Assembly: GCA_014871385.1 (NCBI GenBank)
Contig: CM026421.1
Coordinates: forward strand, 25,786,752-25,850,751
Length of the DNA stretch: 64,000 nt
Reading direction: 5' to 3'
From: Ceratodon purpureus
Taxonomy: Eukaryota; Streptophyta; Bryopsida; Pseudoditrichales; Ditrichaceae
Notes under the pieces: model-generated
Databases searched by the model: none
Seen by the model: the letters and a program-made list of their open reading frames with translations, nothing else
What the model was told of the DNA's origin: nothing
In this document: positions 36,801-48,055 of the stretch, in pieces
How the letters are laid out: each line of letters begins with the position of its first letter
How positions within the stretch are numbered: position 1 is the first letter of the stretch
Position numbers and translations under genes: made by a program

Positions 36801-39800
36801 CCAGCAATTCATGCAGGTCGGAGACGAATGTGACAGCAGCGGTGGAAGAATCCGGGTCCGACGTAGAGTCGAACCCGTTGTTGAGCAGTACCTCTGGGAT
36901 TTCGACGACGGAGGTGAGCGAGGCCGTGCACACACTAGAGAACGAGTCGGATGCATCGGAGCCTGCAGTGGTCGGGAATCCGAGTTCCGGTCAGGAGGGC
37001 CCGAGAGGGGGAAGCAGGAAGAAGAAGAAGAAGGAGTTCCTGGCACGAGCAGACGCAGCCGGCAACACGGCTGATCTGTACAACGCATACAAGGCACCGG
37101 AGGAGAAGAAGTCGGTGGAGGTGAAGCGAAGCGAGGTTTCGGGTACGGGTTCGTCGGGCAACGATGCGAAGGACTCGGCGGTGGCACAAGACAAGTCTCT
37201 GCCAAAGGAGGTGGACGACTGGGAAGATGCCGCCGAACTGCCGACGCCAACCATAGCGGCGGCCCAGGCCGTGGACAGCGGTGATAGGAAGTACACGCGC
37301 GATTTTCTGCTGACGTTCAGGGAGCCGAACAGAGAGTTTCCTCCCAACTTCGAGATCAGGCATGACATCGCGGAGCTGCTACTGGACAAGGACAGGCTAT
37401 TCGCCGATGGAATGACGAGCCCTGCGCGAAACCTGGACCGACAGGCGAGTGGCGGGGGACAGAGATTGGAGAGGAGAGGAAGTGGGATTCAGCAGGGAGC
37501 GGACGAAGACCGGTGGACGAGACAGCCGGGGCTAGTTCCTTCGCCTGGGAGGAACCAACCCGGAGATGCACGGATGGACATGTTGTTGATGCAAGGCGGG
37601 TTCCGGCCCGGGCAGGGGATGCAGCCCGGGTTGATCTCCCAAATACCACAGCAGTGGCCTGGGATGCCAGGGCAGCCTGGATTTACGGGGTTGGTTCAAC
37701 GAGGGCCCGGCAACATGCCCCTGCCGCATTTCATGGCACCTGGTCCTCCCGGGCGGAGCCCGAATGGCGTGGACGGGGATAGGTGGCTCCGGCAACCGAT
37801 GGCGGGAGGAAAGGGTCCAGGGCTGATCCCGTCACCTCGGACCCCTCTGCCTGCGATCCACAAGGCGGAGAACAGGTACGAGGTGGGCAAGGTGTCGGAC
37901 GAGGAGCAAGCGAAGCAGAGGCTGATCAAGGGGATCCTGAACAAGCTGACGCCCCAGAACTTCGACAAGCTGTTCGTCCAGGTGCAGGAAGCGAACATCG
38001 ACTCCGCCACAACGCTGACAGGCGTGATCTCACAGATTTTCGACAAGGCGCTGATGGAACCGACGTTTTGCGAGATGTACGCGCAGTTCTGCGTGAAGCT
38101 TGCGGGAGACTTGCCGGAGTTCACGGAGAACGAGGAGAAGATCACTTTCAAGCGCGTGCTGCTGAACAAGTGCCAAGAAGAGTTCGAGCGTGGGGAAAGG
38201 GAACAGGAGGAAGCGGAGAAGGACGAGGAGGAGCACGTGGAAGTGAAGATGACACCGGAGGAGAGGGAGGACAAACGTCTGAAGGCCCGGAGGCGGATGC
38301 TGGGGAACATTCGTTTCATCGGCGAGCTGTACAAGAAGAGCATGCTGACGGAGAGGATCATGCACGAGTGTATCAAGAAGTTGCTAGGTGACATGCAGAA
38401 TCCGGACGAGGAGGATGTGGAGGCTCTGTGCAAGTTGATGAGCACTATCGGTCGGATCATCGACCACCACAAAGCCAAGGAGCACATCGACGCGTACTTC
38501 AGACGGATGGAGACCCTGTCGAACAACGCGAAGCTTTCGTCGCGGCTTCGGTTCCTGTTGAAGGATTGCATAGAGCTTCGGAGGAACGGGTGGCAGGAGA
38601 GGAGGAAGGTGGACGGACCGAAGAAGATCGACGAGGTGCACAGAGATGCTGTGCAAGAAAGGCAGCAGGCCGCCCGTGGGGACCGTCTAGGGCGTGGTCC
38701 GAGCATGGGGGGAGGATCTGCTCGGGGAAGGATGGGGCCGGGTCCGGAGTTCGGCATGCGAGGTCCGCCGTCTCCGATGTATTCTCCTGGGCCGATGGGA
38801 GCTGGTAAGCCTGAGATGAGCGCTGAGTGGAACTCCGTGTGTGCGTTTGATGCGTTGCAATCTGTATTGTCATGAGTGGTTTGGCACGTTGGAGGGGATA
38901 GGATGGGGTAGGTCATGGTGGTGGTGGAGTCATGAGAACGCGCCGTCGCGTACCAAGTGTGAGTGCGCTGTGCGAAAGCATGGACCGCGGTGGTCCTTTC
39001 CGTGCGTTGCGAACATCCGGCAGGACACATTTGGAGCTGTAGGCTTGGTTCGAGTCGAGTGACGGAGTGAGCTGGGTTTGGAGAGTCGCGGGTGCTGTGT
39101 TGTTAGCGGGTGGGGTGGTTTGAGCCCGTGGCGAGGATGTGCGAGTGACACGATGTGGTTGTGTGGTGCACAGGGCCACCTATGAACAGCATGCGGAGGG
39201 CGCCATCCCCACAGGGGGGCATGCGTGGCGGCGGCGGCGGCGGCGGCGGCGGTGGTTTTGTGCAGGACGTGAGAATGGAGGATAGATCCCTTTCGATGGA
39301 TCTTCGACCCGTTCCGATGCCGTTGTCTCAGAGGGGCGGCGAAGAAGGCAACCTGACTCTGGGTCCACAGGGCGGACTGGGTAGGGTGGGAGTGCGGCAA
39401 CAACCGCTGAGCGGTGGGCGGAGTGCGTTGTCGGATGCGGCACCCATGATGTCGGGTCCCGAGATGCGGCGGTTGAGTTCGGGACCGATTTTGGGGTTCG
39501 TCCAGGACAGGCCACACGGTTTTGGCAATCGGGACGAACTTCCACTGCGACCGTCGAGTGCGGAGAGGCCTAGGTCGGCGGAGAGGCCTCGATCAGCCGA
39601 AAGGCCGATACTGGACAGACCGATGGGGGCCGACAGGCTGAGCCCAGGTCTGCGGGAGTTGCGAAGCACACCGGAGCAGCAGAGAGCAGCGGAGAGGCCG
39701 GGTCCAGCGAGCGTGTCTTCGAGCACCTACCAGGCGCAACGGAGCGAGTCGACGGCACCGCTGGCGTCGGCTCGTCCGTCTACGGCACCGCCCCTTTTGA

Positions 39801-42800
39801 GCGAAGAGGAGCTGAAGAAGAAGTGGGAATCGACGATAAGTGAATACTACAGGTGAGCTAGTTGGGGATGGGTGGGTGTCCGCAAATGGATGATGGTTTT
39901 GGGACCCGTGAGGATATGGTTTATAGCAGCTGGTTGTGTGCGTGTGGCGATGGTGCGAGGACTTTATGTGGGAGTTGCATGGCAACGTGGTTTGGATGGT
40001 TGGGATCTCGTGGCATTGGATGAGGTATCTGTTTGGCAGGTGTTGATGGGGGTAAGGTGCGTTGAATGGATTGGGTGCAGTGTAACGGACCTGAAGGAAG
40101 CCGCATTGTGCGTGGAGGAGCTGAAAGCTTTCAAGTACCACGCGGAGATGGTGTATACGTGGGTGTCGGAGTCACTGGAGAAGAAGGACAGGGAAAGAGA
40201 TCTGCTGGTGAAGTTGCTGCTCCATCTTCACAAACTAGAGCCCCCTCTACTGTCACGGGACCAGTTGGAGAAGGGGTATGGTTTCATCACCGTGCGCTCA
40301 TTCGCTGAATTCTCTTCTTTTTTGAATATTGTTTTCATGGGTGAATCGTATGCATGGAGGCGAGGGGGCGGTGTGGTGTGGTGAATGGCGATGGCGTGAG
40401 TATTCGAGGTGGGCGATGCTGACGGGCGGGTGTTTGGATGCAGGATCGAACGTGTGCTGTCAAGATTCATAGACACAGTAGTGGACGTGCCGAAGGCTCC
40501 GGAGTTCGCGGGAGTCCTTTTAGGTAGATTAGTTAGTTCTGGGGTATTCACTTTGGGTGAAGTAGGGAGGTTGTTAGAAGTGGCCGGTGAAAGTCCCGGA
40601 GAGGTTAGAGAGGAGGGTCATGCCCTGACCATTTTTGGTGCCGTGCTGGACACTTACCGGAGGGAGAGAGGAGAGGAGCAGATGGTGGATGCTTACAAGA
40701 GTTCAGGTCTGGATCTGGAGAGTTTTGTGTCACCTCTTGAGAAGAATAGGAGTTCGAAGCTGGAGCTGTTTCTGAGAGGAGCGAACTTGCAGAAGCTGCA
40801 TCCGGTGGGATAACTGCTGTCCCTGTTTCTCGCAGACACGTGGTTTGTATTTTTCCTTTGGCATAGTGTGGTTATGGCAAGATGTGGGTGGATGGGGCTC
40901 GAGATTCAAGTGGATCGACCGGGTGGTTGAGTTTGTCTTCCGACTTGGAGCTGATGTTTTCATTCCTTGTTTTTTTACCAGATGTTACCTGTAGAGACTC
41001 ACGTTAGAGACTCGCTTGACAGGAAAGAGGCAATACCGGACCTTGTTAAGTGGATTGAGGTAAATGGACTGGACTTGGGTTTTGTGTGTGTTGTAGTGTG
41101 TTGGGCGAGTTGTTGAGTGAGCAGAATGAGTGCGCGTGGTTACGTTGAAATGCGTGTGCGGCAGTCTCTCCGTCGTTTTTCCTCAGACCGCCGTGGAAGG
41201 TGGGGGTCGGAATGGTGTGATGCGTCCGAGGTGGTGATGAAGCGAGGGATTTGTGTGGGCGGTGTTTGTACGGCTGAAGTCATGGCCAGAGCTGACCGCA
41301 GGTTGTTTGTTGTGTCAGAACAACGTACCTAGTGCATCGTCGGACCCTTCATTCCTACGGATGATCATGACCCAAGTTTTGAGACACGCCGTGCGAGAAC
41401 CAGATTCAGCTGATTTCACGGTAAGCAGGAGAGGTAGTGTTGTGATGGCTTTGGGGTTACGTGCGTATGTGTTGGTTGGCGTGCATGTCCGATGGCGGAT
41501 GTGGAGTGAAGTCGCATGGCGAAGCTGGGCAACGCTGAGAGTGTTGTGTAATGTCTGTTGGCGGTAGTCATCGGCTTCCGCCTGGAGCGGGATGGAGATG
41601 TGATGAATGAGGTTCACGATGGGAGTGGTGCCTGAGATGTTTGTGGCGACCGTGGTTGGGGGGTATTGCGGCTTTAGGGTCGCGAGGCCATGGTGTTGAA
41701 TTGTGGTCGTGTGAGAGAGGATTGCAGCGTCGCGGTGGTGGGAGGTGGTGGGAGATGATCCAGTAGCTTGATTTGCGGAGGGAGAAGTGGGTGCAATGTG
41801 GTTGGTCTGATACTGTTTGTGGTGGTTGTATGATGCAGTCGGCGAATGTGAAAGTGGACACGAAAACATATGCACCCTTGTTGAAGAAGTGTGCGTCAGG
41901 GAAGGGTAGAGCCGCTGTAGCTAATCAACTCCAATGTGAGGATTCGACACCCTTTGTGCTTTGCGCGAGCCAAATTGGTTGTGTGTAGATAGCACAGGTC
42001 GGTGCTGTAGTGTAAGGTTTCACGAGTTGTGAATGATGGGAGCGGGGGAAGGTTAAGTTTGCAGCGGTGGGAATGGAAGTGATGGTGCGCGATAGGCATG
42101 AGGGGTCCGCGTGAGTTGTCCCGCGAGCGTGAGTGTGTGGAGGGCTGAAGTTTGACGACGTGAGATGGATTTTGGTTGGGAACGTAGTAGATGGTATGAG
42201 CCTTGCGCAAGCTAACGAGTGCGGTATCTGACCTTGATATGGTGGACGCGCAGACATTATTGCGATACAATTATTTGCCAACGAGTGTGGCCATCCACAA
42301 GGTCTGATGAGCAAGTTATTCGACAACTTCTACAGGGAAGAGGTACTTGAGCTGCTCGCCTCGATTGCATCCTGCCGCGTGTGTCGCTGAGATATGTGGT
42401 CGTCACGCTGCCCATGTGTCACAGGTGGTTCTGTGGGCTGTGTGTGTGTGAGTCGTGAGTTCGTGTACTGCTGCTTGTGGTTTCGTCCAGCCGTTGCATT
42501 GGGGCGATATGCTGGTCAACAAAGTTGGAAGGAATGTAGTGTCACGGGAGCGTGATGGGATGATGCTTTACCCTGCGGGATGTGTTGGCTGTGTTGCACA
42601 CCCCTTGTGTCTGGGACGGTATGTATGTGATGTGTCATTTCGTGCACGCCGAGTTCTGGGGTGGTTGTCGATCTGGACGCATTTGACGACGGGAAATGCC
42701 GATGTTTGTAATCGTGAGGCAGCGGGGTGGTGGCAGATGGTTCGGAGTCTTTGCTCTGACTTTCAGAGGCGAACGCACCTGGGCTCTGCCGAGCCTGGTC

Positions 42801-43370
42801 GCTTTCGTGTCCGCGTTGTGTGTGTTCATGGAGGTTTCGCGTCGGACAGTCAAGGACGCGAAATTTTGATTCTTGGGCTGTGCACATTATTTGTACTGAT
42901 ACATGAAGGGGTTGTGCGGTGGGATTGGGCAGGTAATATCGGAGGGCGCGTACTTGAACTGGCAAGATGACATCAGAGATTCAACACCAGGAAGAGACAA
43001 GGTGAATGCGCATCCCGCTGCACGTGTGCAAGCTTGAAAGATGAACAAATACGTACCTGAATGTGTCCCTGAGGTCTGGGCGATCGTGTCGTATGATGCG
43101 ACCCGGTTTATGTTTGTCGTGGTGGCGGTAGGGCGTAGGGCGCGTGTTTTTGGGAACGTGAAGTGTCCTGGTTTGTAGATGTGTTTGGTTGTTTTGGATT
43201 TGAGCGAGAAGTGGTTGGTGTTGGAGTTTGGTGAGCAGCAGGATGTGAGAGGGGTAGTAGGAGATTCTGACGGGGGTTTATGTGTGGTGTGGCAGGCAAT
43301 CAGGGAGGTGATGAAATGGTTGTCGTGGTTGGCAACAGCTCCGGAGGAAGTAGAGGACGATGAAGATTGA
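29911..43370 (+). CDS. EIF4G: Eukaryotic translation initiation factor 4G with C-terminal W2/HEAT-3 domain
   Basis: Scaffold of eIF4F, bridging cap-bound eIF4E, eIF4A and eIF3. Seventeen in-phase exons: 29911-30143, 31394-31524, 31739-31957, 32250-32362, 32597-32653, 33238-33435, 33747-35481, 35724-38804, 39174-39852, 40081-40275, 40444-40804, 40982-41059, 41319-41420, 41839-41935, 42254-42342, 42933-43001, 43296-43370; about 2,503 residues. The N-terminus (MSHYQGKGDRSEAQ) and TNSAPPNLDEQKREQ are plant-eIF4G blocks. PolyQ near 410-440; RAIKIVDPNTHEEL about 467; KKKKKEFLARADAAG, then the eIF4E site YTRDFLL (about 1419); MIF4G about 1625-1855; Ser-Ala-Glu-Arg-Pro repeats; MA3 about 2140-2300, closing LDLESFVSPLEKNRSSKLEL. 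Angiosperm eIF4G ends here. Exons 12-17 add W2: KEAIPDLVKWIE, GLMSKLFDNFYREE, VISEGAYLNWQDD and MKWLSWLATAPEEVEDDED. If intron 11 is retained the frame stops at 40813. eIFiso4G is excluded by length. Confidence 0.92.
33690..33733. repeat. 21-bp direct duplication at the end of eIF4G intron 6
   Basis: GTGGTAACACTTTGATTGAC occurs twice in tandem immediately before the acceptor of the polyQ exon. It is probably a recent slippage or duplication event and may contain the branch point (TTGAC). Confidence 0.85.
33756..33915 (+). repeat. CAG/CAA/CAC repeat coding a Gln/His-rich tract
   Basis: Imperfect trinucleotide repeats at the start of eIF4G exon 7 encode a Gln-rich stretch with interspersed His. 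In the other two frames the same DNA reads as polySer or polyAla, which generates several shadow frames. Confidence 0.9.
39229..39255 (+). repeat. (GGC)n repeat coding polyglycine in eIF4G
   Basis: A run of about 8 to 9 GGC codons near the start of exon 9, within the linker between MIF4G and MA3. Confidence 0.85.
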
Positions 43371-45984
43371 TTCATGTAATATCCAGTGAGGTGGTGTGAA
43401 GTATTTCACTCTTCGCCTTTTAGAGGAGAGTGGGCTGGAAAATGTGCAAGCGGATTTGTGTACAGCAATGGAAGAGACAGAATGTCGTAGATTACAACTG
43501 ATCCAATTTTTCATTGATTACCTCTATAAAATTTGTGGGCATGTAGTCTCACTTTGGCAAAGTGTTGAGTCGGTATGGCATATGTGAGGGCGGTGTTTTT
43601 GGGGATGGTTGGGAAGGTTTGGATGGTGCGGTGTGGTCTGTGATAGTGGTGTTGCGGTTTGATTATTGTGGACTGTTTTGGTCGCTTTTGTTGTGGGGGA
43701 GGTCACGTGGTTTTAGGTTGGTTTGTGGTGTTTGTGTGTCGTGTTGGTTTTTAGCGTGTATGGTGTGAGCGGTTGGACCGCGACGTTGTGGTGATTTTCT
43801 GCTCAGGGGGTGTGATGAACGTTGCCCGCCTGGAGTGACATGTTTTGCACGAACTATGTTCCATTTGAGAGTCCGATTTAGCTGTTTGCATTCGTCGGAG
43901 GTACTGTATCTTACAGGTTTAATGGGTTGAACTTGGGTCTGCCGAGGATTTAGTTGGCGTTTTGCGAAATTGCCGTAGAGACATGCGTGTAAATATTTTT
44001 AGTTCTTGAACTGTTATTCTACCTTTAACTTTGCAAATCAAGCTAGGTTCTCCTTGTGGTTTCGCATCCCCTACCCGCGAATGATCCTCCAACGTGTTGG
44101 GCATTCGATTGGAGCGAGAGCTCGGAGCGAGGGGATCACAGGATGAGGGTCAGATATGGGGAGAGCTATTCTTGAATACATAGGGGGGACTCTGTTTATT
44201 CAGACAGAGAGAAGAAGTTCATTAATACCTCACTGCAGTCTAATTTCCGTAGCATCTATCTGCACCAGAATGGTTAAAGAATTTCTCAAATGAGACAATG
44301 ATCATCACTGAGAATTTGTCCACTTAATTATATAATTTACAAATTCTTCCTCTGCCTATTCAGTCTTGTCAGATGCATTCAAACCCACAAAGTTATATGC
44401 ATACTGAACTATCTCATCTCTAAAGTGACTTCCAAATCAATTTCGTTGCAGCACAAGCGGTTTTTAATTTTTGTGTTGTATCTAAGGTAGAGAAACTAAA
44501 AACTGTGAAATGTACTGAAGGTGTGCAGTAGAGTTGTTGTAAAACAAGGAGGTGGCAAATTGAAAACAAAGAATTTTGCATGACTAGCCAAGTTTTGGTG
44601 GACCAACCATGTTTTGCCACACAATGTCAAGTTGTAGTTTTCTTTAGTGGTCTTACGTCTAGTTTTCCATGATATTAGTTAATGGTTTTAGGACACCATC
44701 ACGAGTGGTTTAAGAAGAGCCTAGTATATAAGAAGGGGGTTTGATAAACTTCCGACTATCATAAACTCTAGACAATTATTGATGGGGAATAAAAATACAA
44801 AACAAGTTGCATTCTTCATCATTTCTACTTCATCTCAAAAAATTCAAAGTATTTCTATCTCTGCCTTTTTGGTCAAATCACCTTATTTTCACTCTATCAA
44901 GCCTTCTTCATAAACCAAATATCTTTATAGGTCTTTCTCTAATTTAAAGGTCCTAGTTTTAGATTGAATCTAAAACAATCTCTAAAGTTCTGTATTGGAA
45001 ATATATAATTAATGTAAATTTTAAAGAAATTATTACTACGCTTTTAATGCGTGAGATAATGTTAGGTATGAATCTTTAGAATATTGTAAACAATACTTCA
45101 AGATATTTAAAACTTAAATGAACTTGTTTTATACGTAATATATTTAGAATCTATAAATGTCACCATTTTAAATAAAATTCATGCTTTCATGTAATTATGT
45201 TTTACACACAATTGGATCCAAGTAAATAAGTTTATACTTCAATGCCTACATCTTTGGTCGCTAATGACCTCTTTCAGAGATTCTTCATAAATTAACCCTT
45301 GACATCCCAGGCGACCAGAAACTGGTTGTTGCTTGCGGAATTTTGCAATCACTCCGAAGTCTGTCTTTTAACAAAACAGATTTGGACAAGGATACCACGC
45401 ATGGAGTGCAAAAAGAAATTCTTGATTTGGACAAGTGTAGGGTCTCTAAATACGAGAAAATCTTATTGAATTTCAAAAAGAAATACACTTCTATTAGCAA
45501 AAGAAGTGATTTAGTTGTATATAAAACATTGTTGTGATTGTTGTGATTGTGAGGCGGAAAGTAACGATATTTAGTGAACTGAATATCAAAAAGAGACTAT
45601 TTGAAGGAAATACACACTCCAGAAGGGGATGCACAATATATGCAGCTCTACCGCTTCTATAATGTGGTATTTTTGTTTATTTGCTTTGTAACATTGATGT
45701 ATATACAATTTAGAGTTCAATGATTGTGCCCAATTTTGTGAACTTTGGATCTATGATTCATAAATACCTACATAATTTGACACCATGTGTTGCTACCGTA
45801 AACTTTAAAAAGCTGCAATAATCTTTAAAAAAAATCATATGTCTTGGCTGCAAAGTGTGTTACGAAGCTTTTTAAGTCCACATCCACGTCCAGGTTACTC
45901 CACAAATTTACAGATTTCATCATTCCTGCTATTACAGATTAAATGTGCAAGGATTCTCTATACATTGCTATATTGCTTCACAAT
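43371..45984. other. eIF4G 3' UTR, then AT-rich intergenic DNA
   Basis: The region directly after the eIF4G stop holds a 63-codon frame at 43396-43587 (see findings), then GT-rich sequence to about 43.8 kb that probably belongs to the 3' UTR or flank. From 44.2 kb the DNA is AT-rich and gene-free. A TATATAAG motif at 44724 resembles a transposon LTR promoter, but I found no partner LTR. Confidence 0.45.
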
Positions 45985-45992
45985 GGCACAGG

Positions 45993-46208
45993 CATGGTTG
46001 TTCATAGGATCTCCCCGTCCGGTCCGCTCGTCCGTCCATTAGGGGTCATGTCCGGTCCATAAGAGAATATTCGAGTATATTCGAGCATATTTGAGAAAAA
46101 TTTAGGAATATTCATAGAATATGTCCGATTTTCACCTTGGACCGACCGGTCCGTCCGTCCGTCCGTGTCCAGAAATTTTGCCCATGTCCGTCCGTTATGA
46201 CAACCCTG
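45993..46208. mobile_element. hAT-type MITE, 216 bp
   Basis: The left end CATGGTTGTTCATAGGAT and right end CCGTTATGACAACCCTG are inverted and match the ends of the larger element at 49345-52040 (CAGGGTTGTTCATGGGAT and CGATAAGACAACCCTG). The subterminal regions are full of GGTCCGTCC/CCGGTCCG motifs, as in the larger element. The 8-bp flanks GGCACAGG (45985-45992) and GGCACAAG (46209-46216) differ by one base, a decayed target-site duplication of hAT length. The MITE has no coding capacity. Confidence 0.85.
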
Positions 46209-46216
46209 GGCACAAG

Positions 46217-47120
46217 AATACACATACTTGAGGATTTGCTCAATCTTCCACAGATCTTACACTTTTTAGGACAAACACAATCCCCAGTTTACATTCATTA
46301 TCAATCGTTAGATTGTAAATCTAGTCGATTATTTCCCCCAGAGAGACTATTTGTTCGCACTTTCAAAAGCAGTCTCGGGTATGAAGGATTAACTCTGTAG
46401 ATTCCTTTCCTTCCAAAGATTGGGCTTTCATTGCAAATAATCAAGTTCAATTTTTGTAAACTGAGATGTTTTGTTTTGGCACCCCTTTCTAATACAATTT
46501 TCACATTCAGTCACTTCTACAATTGATTTCAACCTCTATTTCGAGTGTCTTACACAATTGACTTCAATTTCTTGTAAAAGCCTTGTATTTCTTGAAGTTT
46601 TGGTTAGAATATCTAGGAGCCAAGTTTTTGAATCCCACCACAATATTGCTACAACCTATATTGATGTGCTAAGCAAGCTCCATAATTTCAAAGTCATCGC
46701 TCTATAAGTTAAATTTATTGATCAATGTCTCAAGTTCATTGAATTTTCAATTGCTTTGATATTCGTTATATTGAATTGTAAATTTTCATATATAATTTGA
46801 TTTCAATGTAATAAATAAAAGGTAGAAGTCCTCATCTTGTTATTAGCCACAATCACGTAATTTAGCTTCATAAAGTCTTAGTTAACATGCACATGCACCT
46901 CAATACAAGTTAAGCCTTGATAATTTAATGTTTATCTTTGAGTGTGATAATATTAAATAATTTAGAACGTTACCAACTAAAAGAAACTTGTTATTGTAAT
47001 GATTAATGTATTAGTGGTCAAAACATGGTGCAAGTTTGATGCGGAGGTTTTATCCATACTTTCATATCCATTCAAAGTTGTAAGGCATAATAACAATGAT
47101 TCTTTTCAAGAGAAGCCTTA
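46217..47120. other. AT-rich intergenic DNA
   Basis: No gene recognised. Short frames at 46137-46400, 46301-46504 and 46471-46707 have no protein-like features. Confidence 0.6.
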
Positions 47121-47258
47121 ACGCAATATACATTAAAATGGCCATTCTACAATATAATTGGCTGCTCAAATAGTGTGATTTCAGTTCATTTTTCCACTTT
47201 ATTTGAATAGTGTGGCGGCCAATATAACATAGAATGGCCATTTTAATGTATATGGCGT
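47121..47258. repeat. Foldback (MITE-like) inverted repeat, 138 bp
   Basis: The left arm ACGCAATATACATTAAAATG then GCCATTCTA pairs with the right arm TAGAATGGCCATTTTAATGT then ATATGGCGT. The arms are about 40 bp with a few mismatches around a loop containing AATAGTGTG in both orientations. No clear target-site duplication was identified, so it may be a decayed MITE or a hairpin RNA source. Confidence 0.75.
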
Positions 47259-47867
47259 TCTTTGTGCTTTTGAAAAGATGCGGTTAAATGAGTTCAAAGT
47301 GGTCCAAACTTGTCTTCTAAAGAATGTGATGGGACAAATGATTGCATTTGAAATTTTCCATGCGATCATCCAATCTTTGCTTGCAAGCTTAAAGCTCTAT
47401 TATAGAATCATAATTTATTGGAAAAATATTCTTTAGCAAATATTTACCCAATGATAAAGGATGGATCAACTTCAAAGTAATATGAAAAAAATTGATAAAA
47501 AAGACCGTGATTGTCAAGAAATAGCATAGTTTATGAAAAGGATTATTACAATATTCCACGTACAAACTACATTGGGTACTTCCAATAATAAGACCGTTAG
47601 CCAATCTAGAATTATTATTGGTGAGGATAAACCTATTATATCAATGTCGCAAACAATACTACTGTAGTAGTCAATGATGAATTTGGTCAATTAATATATA
47701 TATGAGAGAACATTTGGCTGGAAGGAAAGACCAAGCGATGATAATTATAACATCTTGGTCTAAAGACTCCCTTGGATGGATGTAGAGACTAATATTCAAG
47801 TCTACAAGATGACAAAGATTGATTGTTAAAGAAGAAATGACTGTGCATCCCTTTCAGATTCAACAAA

Positions 47868-47941
47868 CATTCTTTCCATAGTGGATAGGCATCCTATGAT
47901 TCAACAAACATTCTTCCCAAAGTGGATAGACATCCTATGAT
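47868..47941. repeat. Tandem pair of a roughly 41-bp unit
   Basis: Two near-identical copies beginning GATTCAACAAACATTCTT and ending GGCATCCTAT or GACATCCTAT lie directly upstream of satellite block A. Confidence 0.7.
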
Positions 47942-48055
47942 AATTGCATTGAGAACTTGAGAAGTAATCAAGTCAATCAAATATTGAAAACAGTTAAAAG
48001 AAATGACCGTGCAAACCTCCCAGATCCAAAGCGCATCATGTCATAGATACACTGA

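Noticed and set aside
35743..36933. Minus-strand Ser/Thr/Ala-rich open frame of 396 residues
   Set aside because: Complement of the acidic Ala/Glu/Val-rich eIF4G segment; composition is a mirror artefact.
35571..37250. Long minus-strand open frame (559 residues) antisense to eIF4G
   Set aside because: It lies opposite eIF4G exon 8, is Pro/Ser/His/Arg-rich with no domain, and is explained by GC-rich codon use of the sense strand.
37696..39030. Minus-strand open frame of 444 residues
   Set aside because: Antisense to the MIF4G-coding exon, which is unmistakable on the plus strand. It also runs through an eIF4G intron without splice logic.
44724..44760. TATATAAG motif as promoter of a gene
   Set aside because: No open frame or splice signals follow; likely transposon debris or chance in AT-rich DNA.
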